This document shows positions 36,320 through 46,212 of a stretch of 64,000 nucleotides of DNA, one piece after another. The translations under genes were made by a program, and so were the position numbers. The stretch spans positions 1 to 64,000 of the forward strand of contig DFJF01000005.1 in the NCBI GenBank assembly GCA_002372935.1, given 5' to 3'. A model generated the notes under the pieces. That model made no database searches. It was given only the letters and a program-made list of their open reading frames with translations, and was not told the DNA's origin. Origin of the DNA: Clostridiales bacterium UBA3678. Its GTDB lineage: Bacteria; Bacillota; Clostridia; TANB77; CAG-508. Position 1 is the stretch's first letter; each line of letters starts with the position of its first letter.

Positions 36320-38659
36320 ATGAAATTACTAGATAAATTTTTAAAACACTTAAATGTAAACAGAAACACTTTTTTTACATATATTTTAACTTTAGTTACT
36401 GTTTATCTTGCAATAGACAGAATTGTTGAAATGTTAATTATGATATTCACAGGAATATCTTCAAATTATTGGGGACCTATTGCTTATACCTTTGCAATTG
36501 CCTGCCCGGTATTTGCTTATGCATTTTCTTGTAGTTCTTCTTATTCAGACACAAGAGCTGCAAAGGTAACATTATTTTACACATTTTTAATTGGCCTATA
36601 CATTATTTCTTTATCTATGTTTGTACAATATCTTAATGCAATTGCTTGGCTATTATTTATCTCTTCTCCAAGTTATGTAACAATAATTACAGAATTTTCA
36701 GAATTAGTTAGACCAGCATTTTGTGCTATATCTTTATATTTGCCAATAGTCACAGTTTACCCATTTATCAAGTTTATTTTATTAAATCTTGATGATTCTC
36801 AAACAATTGCTAAATCTATTTGGGACTTTAAAGGAATTGATTTGTCAGACAAAAAAGCAAAACATGGACCTTATGTATGTGATGTAACTTTATTTAAAGA
36901 TTTTGACAATAGTAAAACCATGTCATTAGCAGAAGCTGGTAGATTCCAGTCAATGCTTGTTTGTGGTAGTTCTGGAAGTGGCAAAACTACTATGATTTTT
37001 GAGCCTATGATTGCACAAGACATAGAAAGAAAATATTTCTTCAGAGAGGCTTCAAAAGAGCTTGGTTTTACTGCATTAAAAACAGGTATTGCAAATTTAA
37101 AAGCACCATATAGTAACGAATATTTAAATAAAAACTTTAATCTAAATATGATTTCACCATCATTTGGAAAAGATACTTTGTTTAATACATTTGTCAAAAA
37201 AATGGTACTCGCATCATCACCTCATAATATTTACAAAAATTTAGGTATTACATATATGTCTCCAGACTATGATACTTTAAGTCAAGTTATGAGTATATGT
37301 GATAATTACAATATTGACTATAATTTGATTGACCCATCTCAACCAGAAAAATCAATTGGATTAAATCCTTTTGTATATGATAATCCTACAAAAGTCGCAG
37401 TAATTATATCATCTACATTACAAGGAATCGTCTCAGATGAATCTGATGAAATGAAAGATTTATACAAAGAAGAAACTTCTCTACAAATTATAGAAAATCT
37501 TTCTATTTTGTTAAAATTAATTTATCCAAAAATGCATGATGGTTCATTACCAAATATGGAAGATTTATTGGTTCTTCTATCTAATTTTGAACTAGTAGAA
37601 AAAATGGCTAAAATCTTAGAGGCAGATGAAGAACTTGCTAAAGATCATCAAATGGAACTTTCTTATTTTAAAAGGTCATTTTATGCTAATTCAAAAGCAA
37701 AAGAAGAAACAGAAAAAAATGCGAATCTTATTGCTGGAAGGCTTGAAAATCTTTTAAGAGCTCCGACTATAAGATACATACTATGTAACAGACACACAAA
37801 TATAAACTTTGACTTAGCACTTGAAAATGGTGAAGTTACATTTCTATGTACAAGACGTGGAGATTCTGGAAAAGTTGCTCATAAAGCTTTTGGTCTTTTC
37901 TTCTTAATCTCTATGCAAAATTCAGTATTAAGCAGACCAGGAAATGAAAATTCTCGTATTCCTCACTTCTTATATATTGATGAGTTTCCAGATTTTCTAA
38001 GTCAAGATACAGAAACCATGTTTACAATGTATAGAAAATATAAAGTTGCTACAACAATATCTGCTCAAAGTATTTCACAATTTACTTCTAGATTTGATAA
38101 AGGTACTTCAAGCACTATATTAGCAAATTGTGCTAATAAAATATATACAGGTGGAAGTGCTCCTATCAATGAACTTGAATGGTGGTCAAATGAATTTGGA
38201 AAATGGAAACAATGGAAAATGGATCAAGATTTTGATGGAAAAACAGGAACTATGGGCTCAACTTTAAAAAATCCTAAAGTTGAAAATGTTATAAAAATGC
38301 CTGCAGCCAGATTACAAACTTTAGGTCCAAATAGATGTGGATATAAAATTTTAAATGATGGCTTGAAACATGAACGTGGTGAAGGAATTATGTCAAGAGT
38401 TTCATCAAAATACAAAGAAAAACACTCTGGCAAAACATATAATTTTGCTGCATACTCTACCGGTACATCAGATATTTCTTCAAACGATAATGATAAAAAG
38501 AAAAAATTTAGGTTTGGACGTAAAAAAGATGATTTAAGTTTTAACGAAAATGAGAATGGAGAACTTGATCCAATAAAAAATACTCCTACTAAATATTCTT
38601 TTGATAATCAAGAGGGATCTATAGTAATAGATTTAAAAAATAATAATAACAATAATTAG
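36320..38659 (+). CDS. VirD4/TraG-like ATPase (type IV coupling protein family)
   Basis: 779 residues. About four N-terminal membrane helices (roughly 15-40, 50-70, 82-105 and 135-155), then a P-loop MLVCGSSGSGKTTM (about residues 212-225), and Walker B with FLYIDEFPDFL (about 551-561). The motif TTISAQSISQFTSRF also fits the TraG/TraD family, hexameric motors that feed substrates to type IV secretion. The C-terminus is low-complexity. No relaxase, VirB4 or other conjugation gene is next to it; the neighbours are chromosomal housekeeping genes. Its partners may be the VirB2-like and TadZ-like proteins at 47.7-50.4 kb. Good AAAGGGGG site. Confidence 0.88.
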   Translation: MKLLDKFLKHLNVNRNTFFTYILTLVTVYLAIDRIVEMLIMIFTGISSNYWGPIAYTFAIACPVFAYAFSCSSSYSDTRAAKVTLFYTFLIGLYIISLSMFVQYLNAIAWLLFISSPSYVTIITEFSELVRPAFCAISLYLPIVTVYPFIKFILLNLDDSQTIAKSIWDFKGIDLSDKKAKHGPYVCDVTLFKDFDNSKTMSLAEAGRFQSMLVCGSSGSGKTTMIFEPMIAQDIERKYFFREASKELGFTALKTGIANLKAPYSNEYLNKNFNLNMISPSFGKDTLFNTFVKKMVLASSPHNIYKNLGITYMSPDYDTLSQVMSICDNYNIDYNLIDPSQPEKSIGLNPFVYDNPTKVAVIISSTLQGIVSDESDEMKDLYKEETSLQIIENLSILLKLIYPKMHDGSLPNMEDLLVLLSNFELVEKMAKILEADEELAKDHQMELSYFKRSFYANSKAKEETEKNANLIAGRLENLLRAPTIRYILCNRHTNINFDLALENGEVTFLCTRRGDSGKVAHKAFGLFFLISMQNSVLSRPGNENSRIPHFLYIDEFPDFLSQDTETMFTMYRKYKVATTISAQSISQFTSRFDKGTSSTILANCANKIYTGGSAPINELEWWSNEFGKWKQWKMDQDFDGKTGTMGSTLKNPKVENVIKMPAARLQTLGPNRCGYKILNDGLKHERGEGIMSRVSSKYKEKHSGKTYNFAAYSTGTSDISSNDNDKKKKFRFGRKKDDLSFNENENGELDPIKNTPTKYSFDNQEGSIVIDLKNNNNNN

Positions 38660-38705
38660 TTTTTATAATAACAAAAATAAATAATTTATCATAACACTAG
38701 CAACA

Positions 38706-38739
38706 AAAAAAACCACCAATTATATATGGTGGTTTTTTT
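38706..38739. terminator. bidirectional terminator between the VirD4-like gene and rubrerythrin
   Basis: A 12-bp stem AAAAAAACCACC / GGTGGTTTTTTT with a 10-base loop; T runs on both strands come from the A/T arms. Confidence 0.85.
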
Positions 38740-38746
38740 AGTAAAA

Positions 38747-39286
38747 TTAATAATTTTCAGCTTTAATTTCAAAATAGCTTTGTGGATGATTACATACAGG
38801 ACAAACTGCTGGTGCAGACTTTCCAATAACAATATGTCCACAATTTCTGCATTTCCAAATTCTATCTCCATCTCTGCTAAATACTAAACCTTCATCTAAA
38901 TTTTCTATTAATTTTCTATATCTTTCTTCATGCTCTTTTTCTATTTTTCCAACTTCTTCAAATAAGTATGCAATTTTTTCAAATCCCTCTTCCCTTGCTG
39001 TTTTTGCAAAACCATCATACATATCTGTCCATTCATAATTTTCTCCTGCTGCTGCTGTATTTAAATTTTCTAGAGTTGATGGAATCTCTCCTCCATTTAA
39101 CAATTTAAACCATATTTTTGCATGTTCTTTCTCATTTGAAGCTGTTTCTTCAAATATTGCAGCTATTTGCTCATATCCTTCCTTTTTTGCCTTACTTGCA
39201 AAATATGTGTATTTGTTTCTTGCTTCTGATTCTCCAGAAAATGCTTTCATTAAATTTTTCTCTGTTTGAGATCCTTTTAATTCCAT
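38747..39286 (-). CDS. rbr: rubrerythrin
   Basis: 179 residues. N-terminal four-helix di-iron domain with Glu motifs [28 protein letters not shown] and [14 protein letters not shown], and a C-terminal rubredoxin-like domain with [12 protein letters not shown] and [11 protein letters not shown]. Reduces peroxide in anaerobes. Monocistronic, with AGGAGG. Supports an anaerobic lifestyle. Confidence 0.96.
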   Translation of the reverse strand: MELKGSQTEKNLMKAFSGESEARNKYTYFASKAKKEGYEQIAAIFEETASNEKEHAKIWFKLLNGGEIPSTLENLNTAAAGENYEWTDMYDGFAKTAREEGFEKIAYLFEEVGKIEKEHEERYRKLIENLDEGLVFSRDGDRIWKCRNCGHIVIGKSAPAVCPVCNHPQSYFEIKAENY

Positions 39287-39530
39287 AAAATATACCTCCT
39301 ATTCATTCGCATTATATCATATATTTTTTGATATTTCAACGAGAAAAAAGAAAAAGCATAAAAAGAATGTTAATGATAAAATAAGAATCTCCACATAAAA
39401 ATATTTCAATCACACCTAATACATATACAGATGTCTTTAATCAATTTAAACAAAAAAAATAAACAAATTAGATGAGTATTTAAATACATTTTTAGTTTAA
39501 TAAAGTCAGTTGTAGCCAAAATCAAAAAAA

Positions 39531-39569
39531 TAATCTATAAAGTAATGAAAATCATGGCTTTATAGATTA
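39531..39569 (-). terminator. terminator of tRNA-Leu
   Basis: Minus strand: TAATCTATAAAG and CTTTATAGATTA form a perfect 12-bp stem with a 15-base loop, then seven T (39530-39524). The gap from 39287 to 39520 upstream of it holds nothing I recognise. Confidence 0.85.
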
Positions 39570-39576
39570 ACGGTTT

Positions 39577-39664
39577 TGGTGCAGATGGCCGGAATCGAAC
39601 CGGCACGGTTTATTCAACCGCAGGATTTTAAGTCCTGTGCGTCTACCAATTCCGCCACATCTGC
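39577..39664 (-). tRNA. tRNA-Leu (TAA)
   Basis: 88 bases including CCA, with a long variable arm as in class II tRNA. Acceptor GCAGATG pairs with CATCTGC, anticodon stem CAGGA/TCCTG with loop CTTAAAA gives TAA (codon TTA). T-arm GGTTCGATTCC. Confidence 0.95.
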
Positions 39665-39704
39665 ATATATGTTTTTCATGGTAGATCTCCTGATGACAAT
39701 GACT

Positions 39705-39733
39705 ATTATATAATCAAATAATACATTTGTCAA
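39705..39733 (-). promoter_or_regulatory. consensus promoter of tRNA-Leu
   Basis: Minus strand: -35 TTGACA (39733-39728), 17-base spacer, -10 TATAAT (39710-39705). Confidence 0.85.
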
Positions 39734-39809
39734 GAAAAAATCAAAAAAAAATTCAAAAATATGATTAATTTATGATAATGTCTTAAGTAATTTAATCATT
39801 AAACATTAA

Positions 39810-39831
39810 AAGAACTACATAAGTAGCCCCT
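39810..39831 (-). terminator. weak hairpin after carD
   Basis: Minus strand RNA: AGGGGCUAC and GUAGUUCUU pair over nine bases using three G-U pairs, around a 4-base loop, then a short U run. Confidence 0.45.
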
Positions 39832-39841
39832 TTAAATATTT

Positions 39842-40411
39842 TTATGTATTTTGAGTGGCATTTTCATTATTGAAAGGAATAAATTTTTTAACAACACTTT
39901 CCTTTACTTGATCATTTCCTCTAAATAACATAAATGAATTATTAATTTTATTATCAACTAATTCTTCCATTTCATCCTTGTTAGATTGTTCTACTAAAAC
40001 CAATTCGCTTACTAAAATTTGTTTAGCATTTTCTAACATCTTCTTTTCTCCTGTTGAAAGTCCCTTTTCTTTTTGTTTAAAAGCTAAGTTTCTAACAACA
40101 TCTGCAATTTCATATATATTGCCACTTTTTAATTTTTCCATATTATCTCTATACCTTTTATTCCAATTTTTGTCCATTTCTGTTTCATCTTGAGATAATA
40201 CAGTAAACACTTTATCTGCTGAATTTTTGTCTATAATATTTCTCACACCTACTTGTTCTGCTTTAGAAATAGGCACCATAACTTTAACTTCCCCTGGCAT
40301 TTTTAAAATATAATATGCCTGCTTTTCTCCTAAAATATCTTTTTCTTCTATTGCATCTATTACTCCTGCTCCATGCATTGGATAGACTATTTTGTCTCCA
40401 ACATTAAACAT
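39842..40411 (-). CDS. CarD/CdnL family transcription regulator
   Basis: 189 residues. N-terminal RNA-polymerase-interacting (Tudor-like) domain FNVGDKIVYPMHGAGVIDAI and the helical C-terminal domain with LSTGEKKMLENAKQILVSEL. CarD/CdnL proteins bind RNA polymerase beta and stabilise open complexes, mainly at rRNA and housekeeping promoters. Ribosome site AAGGAG. About 20-30 residues longer than typical. Confidence 0.93.
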   Translation of the reverse strand: MFNVGDKIVYPMHGAGVIDAIEEKDILGEKQAYYILKMPGEVKVMVPISKAEQVGVRNIIDKNSADKVFTVLSQDETEMDKNWNKRYRDNMEKLKSGNIYEIADVVRNLAFKQKEKGLSTGEKKMLENAKQILVSELVLVEQSNKDEMEELVDNKINNSFMLFRGNDQVKESVVKKFIPFNNENATQNT

Positions 40412-40524
40412 TATGCAATCACTCCTTTCAGCAAATTTTTAATAGTTTCTTTAACTACCAACATCTATATTATACTACAAAATTTGGTAAAAGTCAAAGG
40501 CATTTAGAATTTTTTTCATTAAAG

Positions 40525-41328
40525 CTAGATAATGGAATTAAACTCCGCCCCTAAAAAAATTAACTTTATACATGAATATACCCACATCATAATCAAAATT
40601 AATGTTGATAAACTTCCATACATATTTGTAAAACCTGTAAAAATATCTACATAATATGAGAAAAATTTTGTAATTATATACCAACCTATCGCTGTAAATA
40701 TTGCTCCTGGTATATGTTTTTTTACATTCATTTTTCTGTTCGCAATTAGTTTATATAAATATAGGAAAAATAAAAATAATCCAATTATTACAAATATGAA
40801 TTTATAATTAATTACAAATTTTGTTAAATAATTTGCTGTTTTAAAATTCTCTTTTAGCATATCATTAATCTTCCTATCAAATACCATTATAATCATTACT
40901 AAAACAAGAGTAAATATAAGAATAACAGTAAATATCAAACTTTCTATTCTTATAAATAATTTATTTGTATCATTTTTATTATCTGATTTATATATAGATT
41001 TAAATCCCTTACACATTGAATAGAATCCTCTTCCTGCTAACCATATTGTAACTAAAGCAGATATTGAAATTGTGCTAAATGATTTTGAATATACTTCTTC
41101 TACTATACTTCCAAAAAATGAAATAAGACTTGTTGGAACAATATCTATCATTATATAGTGCATAGATTGTTTATCTACACTTGTAAATTGGAATAGTGAA
41201 AATAATAACATAAAAAATGGTATAATTGATAATATCATAAAAAATGCAGTTTCTCCAGTATATTCTTCTATATTATCATTGTTTAATTTTTTTAAAAATT
41301 GTTTTATTTCTTTGATTATTTTTTCCAA
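40525..41328 (-). CDS. YihY/BrkB family membrane protein
   Basis: About 267 residues with six membrane helices and the YihY signature: EYTGETAFFMILSIIPFFML, SISALVTIWLAGRGFYSMC and SLSTLILIMMWVYS. Sometimes called virulence factor BrkB or RNase BN; the RNase name is not supported. The start is put at the TTG 7 bases after GGGAGA; the longest frame's ATG has no ribosome site. Confidence 0.88.
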   Translation of the reverse strand: MEKIIKEIKQFLKKLNNDNIEEYTGETAFFMILSIIPFFMLLFSLFQFTSVDKQSMHYIMIDIVPTSLISFFGSIVEEVYSKSFSTISISALVTIWLAGRGFYSMCKGFKSIYKSDNKNDTNKLFIRIESLIFTVILIFTLVLVMIIMVFDRKINDMLKENFKTANYLTKFVINYKFIFVIIGLFLFFLYLYKLIANRKMNVKKHIPGAIFTAIGWYIITKFFSYYVDIFTGFTNMYGSLSTLILIMMWVYSCIKLIFLGAEFNSII

Positions 41329-41431
41329 AATAAATTCTCCCATAAGAAAATTTTGTTAAATATATTATTTCAAAATGACCCTTTTTATATTCTTATGCTA
41401 AAAATTTTGCAAAAATAATCTAAAATAATTT

Positions 41432-41474
41432 AAAAGATTTTGAATATATAAATAATATATATTCAAAATCTTTT
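41432..41474 (-). terminator. terminator of the gatCAB operon
   Basis: An 18-bp perfect stem (41432-41449 with 41457-41474) directly after the gatB stop codon, with T-rich arms. Confidence 0.8.
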
Positions 41475-41475
41475 A

Positions 41476-42915
41476 CTATTTATTTAATTTCTTTTGTAGC
41501 AATTCTTTTGTTATAACAGGATTTGCTTTTCCTCGCGTGCTTTTCATAACTTGACCAACAAAGAAGTCAAATACTCTGTCTTTACCATTTCTATATTGCT
41601 CTACCTGTGTAGGGTTAGAATTAATAATATCATCAATTATTTTTCCTAATTCATTGGCATCTGAAATTTGAGCATTTTCTTTGCTTATGAAATTACTTGG
41701 TTCCTTTTTCTCATCTAAAACCTTATTAAAGATTTCTTTTGCCTGTTTTGATGATATTTTTCCAGAATTAAAATTATCAAGTATAAATTTTAACATTTTT
41801 GGTGTTAAATATATCTCAGTAATTTCTAATTCGTTTTTATTCATATATGCAATTATATTTTCATTTATCCAATTACCCGCTTCTTTAGGATCAATTCCTA
41901 ATTTTATACATTCTTCAAAATAATCTGATATTTCTTTTGTCTTAATCAATTTTTTTGCATTTAATGGTGTTAACCCAAATTTATTTATATATTTTTCTTT
42001 TCTTTCATAAGGTAATTCTGGAATAGAAGCTTGTATTTCTTTTACCCATTCAGGAGAAATTTTAAATTTAGGAATATTAGGTTCAACAAAATATTTATAG
42101 TCTAAAGCATCTTCTTTACTTCTCATTGTAATTGTTGATACACTTTCTTCATCCCATCTTCTAGTCTCCTGAACTACTTCATCATATCTTCCAGCATCTT
42201 TTAAATCACATTGTCTTTGTATTTCAAAATTAATAGCATCTCTAACAGCATAAAATGAATTTACGTTTTTCATTTCTACTTTTGTTCCAAGTGTATTTTC
42301 ATCATCACTTATTGAAATATTAACATCACATCTAATTTGTCCCTTTTTTGCATCAGCTTCTGATATACCACAATATTGATATATTGACCTCATATATTCC
42401 AAAAACAATACTGCATCATTTGCAGAATGTAAGCATGGTTTTGTAACTAATTCGAATAAAGGTGCACCTGCTCTATTATAATTAATTGTTGTTGTATTTA
42501 AAAAGTGTGTACTTCTTGCTGCATCTTCTTCCAAATGTAAATTATCTATATCAACTCTAAAAGTTGTTCCATCATCTCTTTCTATATCAATATAACCACC
42601 ATTTCCTACACATTCTTCTGGTGGATTTTGTGTTATTTGATATCCTTTTGGAAGGTCTGGATAATAGTAATTTTTTCTTTCAAAATACATGTATTCTGGA
42701 ATTCTGCAATGTAATATTGATGACATCATAATTGACATTCTTACTGCTTCTTTATTTACTACAGGAAGAATTCCTGGAAATCCCATATCTATTGCTACTA
42801 CATTTTCATTTGGAATAGCACTATATTCATTTTTTGCAGGAGAAAATACTTTTGATTTTGTTTCTGACCCTTCACAATGCATTTCAAGGCCTATTGTTGG
42901 ATAATATTTAGACAT
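41476..42915 (-). CDS. gatB: aspartyl/glutamyl-tRNA amidotransferase subunit B
   Basis: 479 residues. YYPTIGLEMHCEGSETKSKV, NYYYPDLPKGYQITQ, AAR-containing EEDAARS and ADAKKGQIRCDVNIS are diagnostic; a C-terminal YqeY-like domain (about 400-479) ends the protein. It activates misacylated Glu-tRNA-Gln or Asp-tRNA-Asn. Start: the ATG preceded by AAAGGAGGAG, seven codons inside the longest frame. Lies one base after the gatA stop. Confidence 0.96.
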   Translation of the reverse strand: MSKYYPTIGLEMHCEGSETKSKVFSPAKNEYSAIPNENVVAIDMGFPGILPVVNKEAVRMSIMMSSILHCRIPEYMYFERKNYYYPDLPKGYQITQNPPEECVGNGGYIDIERDDGTTFRVDIDNLHLEEDAARSTHFLNTTTINYNRAGAPLFELVTKPCLHSANDAVLFLEYMRSIYQYCGISEADAKKGQIRCDVNISISDDENTLGTKVEMKNVNSFYAVRDAINFEIQRQCDLKDAGRYDEVVQETRRWDEESVSTITMRSKEDALDYKYFVEPNIPKFKISPEWVKEIQASIPELPYERKEKYINKFGLTPLNAKKLIKTKEISDYFEECIKLGIDPKEAGNWINENIIAYMNKNELEITEIYLTPKMLKFILDNFNSGKISSKQAKEIFNKVLDEKKEPSNFISKENAQISDANELGKIIDDIINSNPTQVEQYRNGKDRVFDFFVGQVMKSTRGKANPVITKELLQKKLNK

Positions 42916-42916
42916 A

Positions 42917-44377
42917 CTATTTCTCCTCCTTTGCAATTTGATTTTTATAATTCATTAAAGACTCTATACCATAAGCAATATTTAAAACATTGGCATCTGT
43001 TTTACAATTTCCTGTTATATTTAAACCAACAGGTAGTCCATCAATAAATCCATCAGGAATTGTAATTGAAGGAAATCCTCCAAAATTTCCAACTTGTAAA
43101 TGTTCTTCTAATGCTTCTGTTCCTTCTGTTAAAATATCTAAAGAATCTGTCTGTAATTTCTTTGCTGGACCAGTACCAACTGGTAATATTACTGCATCAT
43201 ATTCTCTAAAAATTTTCTTCCATTCATCAACAAGCAATCTTCTAACTCTTTGCGCATTTTTAAAATATCTTTCCTGGTTTTCTCTTTGAAGAACATAAGA
43301 ACCTATAACAAATCTTCTTTTTATAAGTGTAGAAAATCCCTTTGTTCTGTAGTCTTTAACCATTTCTTTAAAATTAGATCCTTTGCCTCTTGGTCCAAAT
43401 GATAAACCTGTTAAATTTGACATATTTGAAGTTGCTTCTGCACATGAAATAATTACATAAGTTGATGCTATTGCTTTTAGCAATGTATTGTCAACAGATA
43501 CTTCATCAACTTGTACTCCACTTTTTCTAATTAAGTCTATTTTATCTTTGAAATTATTCAAATGTTTTGTTAGTTCTTCACTTGGATTCTTATAATTCTC
43601 TAAATTACATATCTCTTTAATATAGCATAGCTTTTTACCTTTTATATTACCATCTAATGAATCAGCTAAATGAATATTAGAAGAATCCCATGAAGTCATA
43701 TCTTTTTCATCAATACCTTTCATGTTATCAACAACTATTGCCGCATCTTTAACATTTCTAGTTAATACACCTAGATGATCTAAAGATGATGCAAAAGCAA
43801 ATAATCCATATCTTGAAATCATTCCATAAGTTGGCTTATACCCAACAATACCACAATATGCAGCTGGCTTTCTAATAGAATCTCCTGTATCTGAACCTGT
43901 AGCATATGGATAAACTCCTGCAGCAACTGCACATGCTGAACCTGAAGATGAACCAGCACACATTCTTGTCCTATCCCATGGGTTTCTTACAGTTCCTGTA
44001 TGACCTGTAGTACCTGTTCCTCCCATACCAAATTCATCCATTACAGTTTTATTAACCATAACTGCACCTACATTTTTTAGTTTTTCATAACCAGTAGCGT
44101 CAAAAAATGGTACATAGTTTTTTAAAGTATTAGATGACCCTGTAGATAGTACACCTTTTGTAGAATAATTGTCTTTAACTCCAAATGGTATTCCTGATAA
44201 TAAATTATCAGTTACTTCTGTTTCTTTTGCATCATCTAAAATTGTTACAAATGCATTATATTTTTCTTGAACTTCATGAGATAATTCTAAAGATTCTTTT
44301 ATTAAATCTTTTGAAGTAACCTCTCCTTTTTTTAATAATTTGTGAAGTTCTTCTATTGATAAATTCATATATTTCAT
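42917..44377 (-). CDS. gatA: aspartyl/glutamyl-tRNA amidotransferase subunit A
   Basis: 486 residues, amidase-signature family. Catalytic triad elements: Lys in FGVKDNYST, Ser in GSSSGSACAVAAGVYP and TGSDTGDSIRKPAAYCG. The second glycine of the usual GSDTGGSIR is Asp here, a small oddity. The upstream stop/start relation with gatC overlaps at 44377. Releases ammonia from glutamine for GatB. Confidence 0.96.
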   Translation of the reverse strand: MKYMNLSIEELHKLLKKGEVTSKDLIKESLELSHEVQEKYNAFVTILDDAKETEVTDNLLSGIPFGVKDNYSTKGVLSTGSSNTLKNYVPFFDATGYEKLKNVGAVMVNKTVMDEFGMGGTGTTGHTGTVRNPWDRTRMCAGSSSGSACAVAAGVYPYATGSDTGDSIRKPAAYCGIVGYKPTYGMISRYGLFAFASSLDHLGVLTRNVKDAAIVVDNMKGIDEKDMTSWDSSNIHLADSLDGNIKGKKLCYIKEICNLENYKNPSEELTKHLNNFKDKIDLIRKSGVQVDEVSVDNTLLKAIASTYVIISCAEATSNMSNLTGLSFGPRGKGSNFKEMVKDYRTKGFSTLIKRRFVIGSYVLQRENQERYFKNAQRVRRLLVDEWKKIFREYDAVILPVGTGPAKKLQTDSLDILTEGTEALEEHLQVGNFGGFPSITIPDGFIDGLPVGLNITGNCKTDANVLNIAYGIESLMNYKNQIAKEEK

Positions 44378-44673
44378 TATCCCACCACCTTTGGAAGTTT
44401 TACTTCTCTATTTTCTTTTTCTTCACAATTAGAAAGTAAATCTTCAATAGAATCTGATTTTATAGCAACATCTTCTCTAAGCTCGTATTCAAAATCATCT
44501 AAACATTGTGTCATTGGCTCGACACTGCTAATATTTGGTATTGAATTTACAATATCACAATTTTTGTCTATGACATCAAACTCATCCAAAACTAACTTAT
44601 TTTCTTCTGGAGTTAAACCTATTAATAATTTGTCTGCATAATCATCAACCATTTCTTTGGTGAATTTACCCAT
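44377..44673 (-). CDS. gatC: aspartyl/glutamyl-tRNA amidotransferase subunit C
   Basis: 98 residues. Helix LTPEENKLVLDEFDVIDKNC and VEPMTQC, then ELREDVAIKSDSIEDLLSNC, match the GatC pattern (EPM ... LREDV). The start is the ATG 9 bases after AGGAG. First gene of gatCAB. Confidence 0.92.
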   Translation of the reverse strand: MGKFTKEMVDDYADKLLIGLTPEENKLVLDEFDVIDKNCDIVNSIPNISSVEPMTQCLDDFEYELREDVAIKSDSIEDLLSNCEEKENREVKLPKVVG

Positions 44674-44856
44674 TTCTACCATCTCCTATTTATATTAATT
44701 TTATTTTTTTCTTTAATACAGTGATTGTAATTTTCTTTTTACACTACTTTTTACCCTATAATTATATATATTTTTAAGTATGTTGTCAAGCAATTTAAGG
44801 CATCTGGACTTACATAAAAATTTTTAAATTTAAACCATTAAAAAAATATATACTTC

Positions 44857-44897
44857 AAAAAAGAGAATTTAAAAATTAATTTTAAATTCTCTTTTTT
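44857..44897. terminator. bidirectional 18-bp terminator
   Basis: AAAAAAGAGAATTTAAAA (44857-44874) pairs with TTTTAAATTCTCTTTTTT (44880-44897) around a 5-base loop. It ends the ireB operon (minus strand). The stretch 44683-44856 has no gene I can see. Confidence 0.8.
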
Positions 44898-44946
44898 ATA
44901 TACATTAGAGATACTTTTTAGCATCTTTATTAAAATACATTTTTTA

Positions 44947-45429
44947 TTACAAAGTTCTATATTGATTTTTATCTGCTCTATCGTCAAATTTTCTATCATA
45001 CTTATCATTATCAAAATACCAATCAGTTTTTTTGTCTGTAAAATGTCTTAATTTTACTTTTTCAAATGCAATATTTATCACAATACATAGAGCAATAATT
45101 ATTCCTAAAATTCCAATAATAGAATTTTGAAATATAACCATATCAACTCCAGCCTCACTAGATAAGGCAGGTATTAGGTTATTAATAATATATGATCCAA
45201 AATACCATCCATATCCTGCAAGAAATATAATTCCACCAATAAGTTTTCTTTTTACTATTAATATAAAACAGAATAAATCAACAAATAATAAAACCATTTC
45301 TGTTGTATTGTTAAATACTATAAATCCTCCAAATTCTATTCCAAATTGAGCAGATATAGCTACTATTACTCTAAATACCCAAAACATAGCCATAAAAAGT
45401 ACTAATAACCAACTTATAAGACTTTTCAT
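44947..45429 (-). CDS. four-helix membrane protein of unknown function
   Basis: 160 residues with about four membrane helices and a charged cytoplasmic tail from about residue 128: DKKTDWYFDNDKYDRKFDDR then ADKNQYRTL. I do not recognise the family. Last gene of the run that includes ireB, ruvX and the DUF1292 gene, 12 bases downstream of the latter, with good AGGAG. Confidence 0.75.
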   Translation of the reverse strand: MKSLISWLLVLFMAMFWVFRVIVAISAQFGIEFGGFIVFNNTTEMVLLFVDLFCFILIVKRKLIGGIIFLAGYGWYFGSYIINNLIPALSSEAGVDMVIFQNSIIGILGIIIALCIVINIAFEKVKLRHFTDKKTDWYFDNDKYDRKFDDRADKNQYRTL

Positions 45430-45441
45430 TTTTTATTTCTC

Positions 45442-45747
45442 CTATTCATCATCATCTACAAAATTGAATTCATCTTTAAATTTTTCTTTAAAAATATTAA
45501 ATACTTTCATTAAAATGTCTTCATCTTCAACACTAACATAAGATTCTTCCTCTGAATCTTCATCTGAATCTTCTAATTTTAATATTACTACTTCTCCATC
45601 ATTTTCTTCATCTTCAGTAACAGGTAATAATACAACATATTTTTCGTCATCTAAATCGATTAAATCTAGAAATTCAAATTTAACTTCCTCCCCATTTTCA
45701 TTATTTAAAATAATTATATTATCTGTTTCTTCCATGTTTTCGTCCAT
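45442..45747 (-). CDS. DUF1292 family protein
   Basis: 101 residues, very acidic. EFLDLIDLDDEKYVVLLPV and the surrounding IIILNNENGEEVKFEF match DUF1292 (YrzB), which often sits after ireB-ruvX in Bacillota. Function unknown. Confidence 0.88.
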   Translation of the reverse strand: MDENMEETDNIIILNNENGEEVKFEFLDLIDLDDEKYVVLLPVTEDEENDGEVVILKLEDSDEDSEEESYVSVEDEDILMKVFNIFKEKFKDEFNFVDDDE

Positions 45748-45795
45748 TTAAAAATTCTCCTTTCACATTTTTATTTAAAAATTTTAATAACTTAT

Positions 45796-46212
45796 TTAAT
45801 TAATTTTATTTATATATGTTTCAAGAATATATATTGCAGATATAGTATCTACTATATTTTTCTTTTTATGCTTATTAATATTTAAGAAATTCATTGTTTT
45901 ATGGGCTGCAACAGTAGTTAGACGTTCATCAATATAGTCAATTTTTATATTGTTATATTTACATTTTAATTTATGTATAAATTTTTCTGTTTTTTCTGCC
46001 CTTTCTGCTTTATCTCCATTAAGTAAATATGGCATTCCAACCACAATTGTATCTATATGATATTTTTCTAAATATTCATCTATTTTTCTTAATATGACTT
46101 TATCATTTCCATCATATTTAAGAGTTTCTAGTCCCTGAACTGTAATATTTAATTCATCTGTTATTGCAAAGCCTGTCCTACTATCTCCATAATCTATTCC
46201 CAATTTTCTCAT
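45796..46212 (-). CDS. ruvX: Holliday junction resolvase-like protein YqgF/RuvX
   Basis: 138 residues, RNase H-like fold. [20 protein letters not shown] carries the first Asp; [28 protein letters not shown] and the final [11 protein letters not shown] complete the pattern. Probably involved in pre-16S rRNA processing. Its start overlaps the end of ireB by four bases. Confidence 0.93.
   Translation of the reverse strand: MRKLGIDYGDSRTGFAITDELNITVQGLETLKYDGNDKVILRKIDEYLEKYHIDTIVVGMPYLLNGDKAERAEKTEKFIHKLKCKYNNIKIDYIDERLTTVAAHKTMNFLNINKHKKKNIVDTISAIYILETYINKIN

Noticed and set aside
36320..38659. Integrative conjugative element
   Set aside because: No relaxase, integrase, VirB4 or attachment-site repeats near the VirD4-like gene; flanks are housekeeping genes.
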